Notes under the pieces: generated by a model
What the model saw: the letters and a program-made list of their open reading frames with translations, nothing else
What the model was told of the DNA's origin: nothing
Database searches by the model: none
Program-made: the position numbers and the translations under genes
From: an uncultured Oscillospiraceae bacterium
Lineage (GTDB): Bacteria; Bacillota; Clostridia; Oscillospirales; Oscillospiraceae
Assembly: GCA_934597345.1 (NCBI GenBank)
Contig: CAKTRJ010000023.1
Span: 1-36,901 of the forward strand
DNA length: 36,901 bases
Reading direction: 5' to 3'
In this document: in pieces, positions 31,806-36,901 of the stretch
Layout of the letters: each line of letters begins with the position of its first letter
How positions within the stretch are numbered: the first letter of the stretch is position 1

Positions 31806-33290
31806 TCAACCCAGCTTGGCGAGACCAGCCTTCAGGCGGCGCAGCGTCTCGTCCCGGCCCAGGATCTGGCAGATCTCCACCGCGCCGCCGGGGGTCACCA
31901 GCTTACCGGCAGCGGCAATGCGCACCGGCCACATGAGGGTGGCGTTCTTCACGCCCAGCTGCTCCGCCAGTGCGATCAAGCTGTCGTGGATGGCGTCCGT
32001 CGTCCAGTCGGGCAGCTGCTCCAACATGGGGATGGCAGCCTCCAGCATGGCCTTGCAGACCTCCGGATTGGCCTTGGATTTCTTGTTGGTGAAGAAGTCG
32101 ATGCCGTACTCGGGGCAGGCGTCGAAGAAGTCCACCTTTTCGGGGATCTCCGTCAGCTTCTCGCAGCGGGCCTGTAAAAGCCCGGCAATGGCGGCGATGT
32201 CAAAATCGCCCTTGACGCTCTGGCGGATGTAGGGCTCCGCCACCTTGGCGAAGGCGGCAGGCTCCATGGCGCGCAGATACACGGCGTTGAAGTGATCCAG
32301 CTTGGCGATATCGAAGATGGCGGGGGACTTGGAGATGCCGGTCATGTCAAAGACCTTCGTCAGCTCCTCCAACGAGAAGATCTCCTGCTCGGCATACTCA
32401 CCCTTGGGGGACCAGCCCAGCAGCGCCACATAGTTGAGAATGGCCTCGGTCAGATAGCCCTGGGCCTTCAGATCCTCATAGCTGGGGTCGCCGTGGCGCT
32501 TGGACATCTTGTTCTGGGCGTCACGCATAACGGGGGAGCAGTGAACATAGGTGGGAACCTCCCAGCCGAAGGCGTGGTACAGCAGATCGTACTTGGGGGC
32601 GGAGGACAGGTATTCGCTGCCCCGCACCACATGGGTGATGCCCATCAGGTGGTCGTCGATGACGTTGGCGAAGTTGTAGGTGGGCAGGCCGTCCCGCTTC
32701 AGCAGCACCTGATCGTCCAGCGTGCTGTTCTCCACGGTGATGTCACCGAAGATGGCGTCATGGAAGGTGGTGGTCCCCTCGGCGGGGATCCTCTGGCGGA
32801 TGACGTAGGGCTCGCCGGCCTCCACCCGCTTCAGGGCCTCCTCCAGCGGCATATCGCGGCAGGGATCGGCGGCCCGGTCGAACTCGCCGGAATCCTCCTC
32901 GGACTCCGCCTTTTCGCAGAAGCAGTAGTAAGCGCCGCCCTTTTCCACCAGCAGGCGGGCGTAATGGCCATAGGTGTCCCGGCGCTGGGACTGGATATAG
33001 GGAGCCACGGGGCCGCCCACATCGGGGCCTTCATCGTGGTTCAGGCCGCACTCGGCCATGGTGCGGTAGATCACGTCGGTAGCGCCCTCCACCAGGCGGC
33101 CCTGGTCGGTATCCTCGATTCGCAGGATGAAGGTGCCGCCGTGGTTGCGGGCGATCAGCCAGGTGTACAGTGCCGTGCGCAGATTGCCCACATGCATATA
33201 GCCGGTGGGAGACGGCGCGAAGCGGGTACGCACCTTTCCGTGGGGGATTTTTTCCTCCATCTGGGTAAAATAGTTCATATCCATCGCCAT
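31806..33290 (-). CDS. gltX: Glutamyl-tRNA synthetase
   Basis: This 494-aa class I synthetase has TRFAPSPTGYMHVGNLRTALY with the HIGH-like HVGN at 33-36, ILRIEDTDQGR, and KMSKRHGD as the KMSKS equivalent. The C-terminal anticodon-binding helical domain is complete. Of several close Met codons I chose ATG 33290, since GGAGGT lies 7 bases upstream. It heads the probable gltX-spoIIM-glnN transcript and so joins glutamate and glutamine use with a sporulation gene. Confidence 0.95.
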   Translation of the reverse strand: MAMDMNYFTQMEEKIPHGKVRTRFAPSPTGYMHVGNLRTALYTWLIARNHGGTFILRIEDTDQGRLVEGATDVIYRTMAECGLNHDEGPDVGGPVAPYIQSQRRDTYGHYARLLVEKGGAYYCFCEKAESEEDSGEFDRAADPCRDMPLEEALKRVEAGEPYVIRQRIPAEGTTTFHDAIFGDITVENSTLDDQVLLKRDGLPTYNFANVIDDHLMGITHVVRGSEYLSSAPKYDLLYHAFGWEVPTYVHCSPVMRDAQNKMSKRHGDPSYEDLKAQGYLTEAILNYVALLGWSPKGEYAEQEIFSLEELTKVFDMTGISKSPAIFDIAKLDHFNAVYLRAMEPAAFAKVAEPYIRQSVKGDFDIAAIAGLLQARCEKLTEIPEKVDFFDACPEYGIDFFTNKKSKANPEVCKAMLEAAIPMLEQLPDWTTDAIHDSLIALAEQLGVKNATLMWPVRIAAAGKLVTPGGAVEICQILGRDETLRRLKAGLAKLG

Positions 33291-33328
33291 ATCAATTACC
33301 TCCGGCATTTTGACAAATTCACCTACTT

Positions 33329-33356
33329 ATTATATGGTTTTTGGCTAAAAAGTCAA
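33329..33356 (-). promoter_or_regulatory. gltX operon promoter
   Basis: On the minus strand, TTGACT (33356-33351) and a perfect TATAAT (33334-33329) have a 16-base spacer, about 40 bases upstream of the start codon. Confidence 0.85.
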
Positions 33357-33375
33357 TGACGTTTCAGGGATTCCA

Positions 33376-33404
33376 TTGATTTTTTACCCTGCTTGTGATA
33401 GGAT
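33376..33404 (+). promoter_or_regulatory. Possible trpS promoter
   Basis: TTGATT (33376-33381) and TAGGAT (33399-33404) are 17 bases apart. It is divergent from the gltX promoter, and no T-box or other leader is visible before trpS. Confidence 0.55.
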
Positions 33405-33455
33405 TAAGAACGCAAGAAAAATACGGGCCCGGGGCCCGGTAATGTGAGGTAGAAA

Positions 33456-34454
33456 ATGGCTGATACGAAAAAGAGAATTTTCAGCGGCATCCAGCCCTCC
33501 GGCGAGCTGACGCTGGGCTCCTATATGGGCGCCATCAAGAATTGGGTGGACTTACAGGATGAGTATGACTGCCTGTACTGCATCGTGGACATGCACGCCA
33601 TCACCGTGCGGCAGGATCCCGCCACGCTGCGTAAGCGCAGCGTCAACCAGCTGGCCCAGTATATCGCCTGCGGCCTGGATCCCCAGAAGAACATCATGTT
33701 CATCCAGAGCCACGTTCCCCAGCACGCGGAGCTGAGCTGGATCCTGGGCTGCTATACCCAGTTCGGCGAGCTGAGCCGCATGACCCAGTTCAAGGCCAAG
33801 GCCGCCCAGCACGCCGACAACATCACGGCGGGCCTGTTCACCTATCCCGTGCTGATGGCCGCCGATATTCTGCTGTATCAGGCGGATCTGGTGCCGGTGG
33901 GCGAGGATCAGCGCCAGCATGTGGAGCTGACCCGCGATATCGCCCAGCGCTTCAACAGCGTATACAGCGATACCTTCGTGCTGCCGGAGGCCTTCATCCC
34001 CAAGGTAGGCGCGCGGCTCATGTCCCTGGACGATCCCACCACCAAGATGAGCAAGTCCCTGCCGGACGGCTGCGTGAACCTGATGGACGCCCCTGAGGTC
34101 ATCATGAAGAAGTTCAAGCGGGCCGTCACCGACTGCGAGACTGCCGTCAAGTACGACAAGGAGAACAAGGCCGGTATCTCCAACCTGCTGACCATCTACT
34201 GCGCCGCCACCGGCAAGACGCTGCAGGAGGCCGAGGCAGAGTTTGAGGGTCAGGGCTACGGCGTCTTTAAGCCTGCCGTGGGCGAGGCCGTGGTGGAGCT
34301 GCTGCGTCCCATCCGTGAGGAGAGCCAGCGCATCATGGACGACAAGGCCTATCTGGAGAGCGTCTATCAGGAGGGTGCCGAGCGCGCCCGCCGTCTGGCC
34401 CAGAAGACCCTCAGCAAGGTGCAGCGCAAGGTGGGCTTCGTGGCCGCCAAATAA
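33456..34454 (+). CDS. trpS: Tryptophanyl-tRNA synthetase
   Basis: This 332-aa class I synthetase has FSGIQPSGELTLGSYMGAIKNW, which contains the HIGH equivalent, the LMAADILLYQADLVPVGEDQRQH segment, and TTKMSKS near residues 195-201. The length and C-terminal helices fit the family. It is a single gene with its own promoter, divergent from gltX. Confidence 0.96.
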   Translation: MADTKKRIFSGIQPSGELTLGSYMGAIKNWVDLQDEYDCLYCIVDMHAITVRQDPATLRKRSVNQLAQYIACGLDPQKNIMFIQSHVPQHAELSWILGCYTQFGELSRMTQFKAKAAQHADNITAGLFTYPVLMAADILLYQADLVPVGEDQRQHVELTRDIAQRFNSVYSDTFVLPEAFIPKVGARLMSLDDPTTKMSKSLPDGCVNLMDAPEVIMKKFKRAVTDCETAVKYDKENKAGISNLLTIYCAATGKTLQEAEAEFEGQGYGVFKPAVGEAVVELLRPIREESQRIMDDKAYLESVYQEGAERARRLAQKTLSKVQRKVGFVAAK

Positions 34455-34477
34455 GCACCAAATGTTTGGAATGTTTC

Positions 34478-34506
34478 TTGCAAAACCGTTTCAGACCTGT
34501 TATAAT
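34478..34506 (+). promoter_or_regulatory. Promoter of the NifU-like/GGGtGRT operon
   Basis: TTGCAA (34478-34483) and a perfect TATAAT (34501-34506) have a 17-base spacer. Confidence 0.85.
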
Positions 34507-34572
34507 ATCCATTAGGAAACCCCCGGGAGATCCCGGCGATCATTTCAAATCAAAGAAAGGAACATCGTCATT

Positions 34573-35265
34573 ATGATCTATACGACTGAGGTTCAGCATA
34601 TGTGTCCTGTGGCTAAGGGCGCTTATCACGGCCCCGCTCCCATCCCCGAAGAGGGCAAGTGGGTACAGGCCAAGGAGATCAGCGACATCTCCGGTTTTAC
34701 CCATGGTATCGGCTGGTGCGCTCCCCAGCAGGGCGCCTGCAAGCTGACCCTGAATGTGAAGAACGGCGTCATTGAGGAGGCGCTGGTGGAGACCATCGGC
34801 TGCTCCGGCATGACCCATTCCGCCGCCATGGCTTCCGAGATCCTGATCGGCAAGACCATTCTGGAGGCCCTGAATACCGATCTGGTGTGCGACGCCATCA
34901 ACACCGCCATGCGGGAGCTGTTCCTGCAGATCGTCTATGGCCGCACCCAGTCCGCGTTCTCCGAGGGCGGCCTGTCCGTGGGCGCTTCTCTGGAGGATCT
35001 GGGCAAGGGCCTGCGCTCTCAGGTGGGCACCATGTTCGCCACCAAGGAGAAGGGTCCCCGCTATCTGGAAATGGCCGAGGGCTATTGCAGCAAGCTGGCG
35101 CTGAACAAGGACGATGAGATCATCGGCTACGAGTTCATCAGCCTGGGCAAGATGATGGACTTCATCAAGAAGGGCGACGACGCCAACGAGGCACTGAAGA
35201 AGGCCACCGGCCACTACGGCCAGTGGGACAGCGCGGTCAAGTATATTGACCCCCGCCACGAATAA
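34573..35265 (+). CDS. NifU/IscU-like iron-sulfur cluster assembly scaffold
   Basis: This 230-aa protein has a central IscU-like core: GWCAPQQGACKLTLNVKNGVI (about 47-67), ETIGCSGMTHSAAMASEILIGKT (about 73-95) and NTDLVCDAIN (101-110). Cysteines C49, C56, C77 and C106 are candidate cluster ligands. It also has an N-terminal extension with C11 and a C-terminal extension of about 100 aa not found in short IscU proteins. It precedes the GGGtGRT gene by 17 bases in a two-gene operon, a pairing I recognise as conserved in Clostridia. A scaffold role follows from homology; its clients are not known. Confidence 0.82.
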   Translation: MIYTTEVQHMCPVAKGAYHGPAPIPEEGKWVQAKEISDISGFTHGIGWCAPQQGACKLTLNVKNGVIEEALVETIGCSGMTHSAAMASEILIGKTILEALNTDLVCDAINTAMRELFLQIVYGRTQSAFSEGGLSVGASLEDLGKGLRSQVGTMFATKEKGPRYLEMAEGYCSKLALNKDDEIIGYEFISLGKMMDFIKKGDDANEALKKATGHYGQWDSAVKYIDPRHE

Positions 35266-35282
35266 GGGAGGAGGACGAAATC

Positions 35283-36281
35283 ATGGCTCTGTTTGAAAGT
35301 TACGAGAGAAGAATCGACAAGATCAACGGCGTCCTCGCCCAGTACGGCATCGGCTCCGTGGAGGAGTGCCGCGAGATCTGCAAGGCCAAGGGCTTTGACC
35401 CCTATGAGATCGTGAAGGGCATCCAGCCCATCTGCTTCGAGAACGCCTGCTGGGCGTATACCGTGGGCGCGGCCATCGCCATCAAGTCCGGCGTTAAGAC
35501 CGCTGCCGAGGCTGCCAAGATGATCGGCGTGGGCCTGCAGTCCTTCTGCATCGACGGCTCCGTGGCCGAGGATCGTAAGGTGGGCCTGGGCCACGGCAAT
35601 CTGGGCGCCATGCTGCTGAGCGACGAGTCCAAGTGCTTCGCCTTCCTGGCCGGTCACGAGTCCTTCGCCGCCGCCGAGGGCGCCATCGGCATCGTCAAGA
35701 ACGCCAACAAGGCCCGCAAGCAGCCCCTGCGCGTGATCCTGAACGGCCTGGGCAAGGACGCCGCCCAGATCATCAGCCGCATCAACGGCTTCACCTATGT
35801 GCAGACCCAGTTCGACTACTACACCGGCAAGCTGAACATCGTCCGCGAGATCCGCTACTCCGAGACGGAGCGCGCCGATGTCCGCTGTTACGGCGCGGAT
35901 GACGTCCGCGAGGGCGTGGCCATCATGCACCACGAGGGCGTGGACGTGTCCATCACCGGCAACTCCACCAACCCCACCCGCTTCCAGCATCCTGTGGCGG
36001 GCACCTATAAGAAGGAATGCATCGAGCAGGGGAAGAAGTACTTCTCCGTGGCCTCCGGCGGCGGCACCGGCCGCACGCTGCATCCCGACAACATGGCCGC
36101 CGGCCCCGCCAGCTATGGTATGACCGACACCATGGGCCGTATGCACTCCGACGCTCAGTTCGCAGGTTCCAGCTCCGTCCCCGCCCATGTGGAGATGATG
36201 GGCTTCCTGGGCATGGGCAACAACCCCATGGTGGGCGCTACTGTTGCAGTCGCTGTTGCATGCGAAGAAGCGTTAAAGTAA
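35283..36281 (+). CDS. GGGtGRT-family protein
   Basis: This 332-aa protein is named for its motif, seen here as SGGGTGRTLHPDN (about 258-270). It also has FENACWAYTVGAAIAIKSG (about 52-70), DGSVAEDRKVGLGHGNLGAML (about 91-111) and a Gly/Met-rich end. The family occurs in anaerobes and has no assigned biochemical function. Its partner, a NifU-like scaffold, suggests a role in Fe-S maturation or in an Fe-S-dependent pathway. No signal peptide or membrane helix is evident. GGGAGGAGG precedes the start codon. Confidence 0.88.
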   Translation: MALFESYERRIDKINGVLAQYGIGSVEECREICKAKGFDPYEIVKGIQPICFENACWAYTVGAAIAIKSGVKTAAEAAKMIGVGLQSFCIDGSVAEDRKVGLGHGNLGAMLLSDESKCFAFLAGHESFAAAEGAIGIVKNANKARKQPLRVILNGLGKDAAQIISRINGFTYVQTQFDYYTGKLNIVREIRYSETERADVRCYGADDVREGVAIMHHEGVDVSITGNSTNPTRFQHPVAGTYKKECIEQGKKYFSVASGGGTGRTLHPDNMAAGPASYGMTDTMGRMHSDAQFAGSSSVPAHVEMMGFLGMGNNPMVGATVAVAVACEEALK

Positions 36282-36300
36282 GCGTTTTCGGATCATAAAG

Positions 36301-36332
36301 CAAGCCCCCGGAGAGTATCCGGGGGCTTGTTT
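36301..36332 (+). terminator. Terminator after the GGGtGRT gene
   Basis: A perfect 12-bp stem (36301-36312 with 36318-36329) with loop gagta is followed by a short T run. Confidence 0.9.
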
Positions 36333-36344
36333 CGTGAAAGGACA

Positions 36345-36373
36345 TTGACAGGGGAGAGGGCGGCGGATATAAT
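36345..36373 (+). promoter_or_regulatory. Consensus promoter of the coiled-coil gene
   Basis: TTGACA (36345-36350) and TATAAT (36368-36373) have exactly 17 bases between them, a perfect sigma-A match. Confidence 0.88.
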
Positions 36374-36406
36374 AGATATATCTTGAATGGGCAGGAGGAT
36401 CATATT

Positions 36407-36709
36407 GTGCTGGACAAAAATGATATACAGGTGGTATCCGAGCTGATCGACGAGAAGATCAGCGCGTCGGAAGAGCGGATGTCCAAAGTGATCGACGAAA
36501 GAGTCAGCGCATCGGAACGGCGGATGCAGGTACTGATCGAGAATACGGTGAATCCCAAGTTCGATCTGGTGATGGAAGCGCTGGTCGATATCCGTGAGCA
36601 GATGGTGCCCCGTTCCCGCGTAGATGATCTGGAGGATGAAGTGAAGCTTTTGAAGAGCGCGGTGCGCCAGGTGGCGGAACGTGTATCCGCGCTGGAAAAG
36701 GCGAATTGA
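36407..36709 (+). CDS. Small coiled-coil protein of unknown function
   Basis: This highly charged helical protein of about 100 aa has two coiled-coil stretches (about 3-48 and 63-100) with heptad-like spacing of Ile, Leu, Val and Met, for example MSKVIDERVSASERRMQVLIE. I do not recognise a family beyond a loose likeness to phage-type or DUF coiled-coil proteins. GTG 36407 is chosen because AGGAGG lies at 36393-36398; a TTG at 36383 would lie upstream of that site. It has its own consensus promoter and no operon partner. Confidence 0.68.
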   Translation: MLDKNDIQVVSELIDEKISASEERMSKVIDERVSASERRMQVLIENTVNPKFDLVMEALVDIREQMVPRSRVDDLEDEVKLLKSAVRQVAERVSALEKAN

Positions 36710-36726
36710 ATAGAACGGGCACAGGC

Positions 36727-36830
36727 GCTTGGCTCTCCCTTTGGGAGAGCTGTCACCGCAGGTGACTGAGAGGGGCTCTGTTTTGCCCTCTCCGTCCTCG
36801 CTGCGCTCGGCCACCTCTCCCAAAGTAACC
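36727..36830. repeat. Dispersed intergenic repeat (ggctctccctttgggagagc type)
   Basis: ggctctccctttgggagagc (about 36730-36749), gtcaccgcaggtgac (36751-36765) and ccacctctcccaaag (about 36810-36824) form nested inverted repeats. The sequence resembles a repeat spread through many gut Clostridia genomes. It has no coding content; 36710-36901 holds nothing else I can support. Confidence 0.72.
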
Positions 36831-36901
36831 GTCAAACGTAGCCGCGAATAAAAGGCCGCCATCTGAAAGCGAGCTGCTGCTCACCGAGATGGCGGTCAAT
36901 T

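Noticed and set aside
36293..36862. 189-aa minus-strand open frame at the window end
   Set aside because: It crosses a terminator, the coiled-coil gene and a repeat; it has no start signal and reads antisense.
1..36901. CRISPR array, tRNA or rRNA genes, prophage
   Set aside because: No regularly spaced direct repeats, no cloverleaf with conserved TTCGAATC-like arm, no rRNA sequence and no phage genes were seen on reading both strands.

Overview
The window looks like a high-GC Clostridia chromosome, most likely an endospore-forming gut anaerobe of the Oscillospiraceae (Oscillibacter, Dysosmobacter, Flavonifractor or Lawsonibacter type). The reasons are a complete spoIIIA sporulation operon plus spoIIM, oxygen-sensitive 2-hydroxyacyl-CoA dehydratase chemistry, a type III glutamine synthetase, a tyrosine T-box, and dispersed GC-rich intergenic repeats typical of that family. 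The genus is inferred, not shown. There is no phage, IS transposase, CRISPR array, tRNA or rRNA gene. Layout: (1) 1-1654 holds an intergenic repeat, a purine-type riboswitch whose terminator overlaps aptamer stem P1 (ON-switch geometry), and guanine deaminase. (2) 1662-7479 is a metal and redox neighbourhood: CooT-like and His-rich small proteins on the minus strand, a four-gene 2-hydroxyacyl-CoA dehydratase-type operon (two Fe-S subunits, a one-helix membrane protein, an ATPase activator), a CsoR-family repressor with a His-rich head, a flavodoxin-like protein and a small membrane protein. (3) 7723-9676 is htpG with a strong terminator. (4) 9679-14369 is spoIIIAA-AH behind a sigma-E-like promoter. 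(5) 14507-25945 is a housekeeping run: asp23/gls24, nusB, xseA, xseB, ispA, then (after an inserted minus-strand tetR) a large structured RNA that I identify as OLE RNA, its membrane partner OapA, dxs, tlyA-like, nadK, argR and recN. Gene order here is the classic OLE context. (6) 25998-27706 is a tyrosine T-box, tyrS and a terminator. (7) 27719-33290 on the minus strand is an erythromycin-esterase-like exported protein and a gltX-spoIIM-glnN cluster. (8) 33376-36332 holds trpS and a NifU-like scaffold plus GGGtGRT-protein pair. (9) 36345-36709 is a short coiled-coil protein behind a consensus promoter, followed by another dispersed repeat. How they work together: the spoIIIA products build the mother-cell side of the feeding channel between mother cell and forespore, and SpoIIM works with the engulfment machinery. 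ispA and dxs supply isoprenoids, and OLE/OapA is a membrane ribonucleoprotein reported in stress and Mg2+ adaptation. The dehydratase operon needs Fe-S clusters and low-potential electrons, which makes the metal-handling genes around it and the NifU-like/GGGtGRT pair functionally suggestive, though no link is proven from sequence. The most noteworthy items are the OLE RNA locus with its insertions, the unusual guanine-type riboswitch, the His-tagged metal genes around the dehydratase operon, and the NifU-like/GGGtGRT pair.
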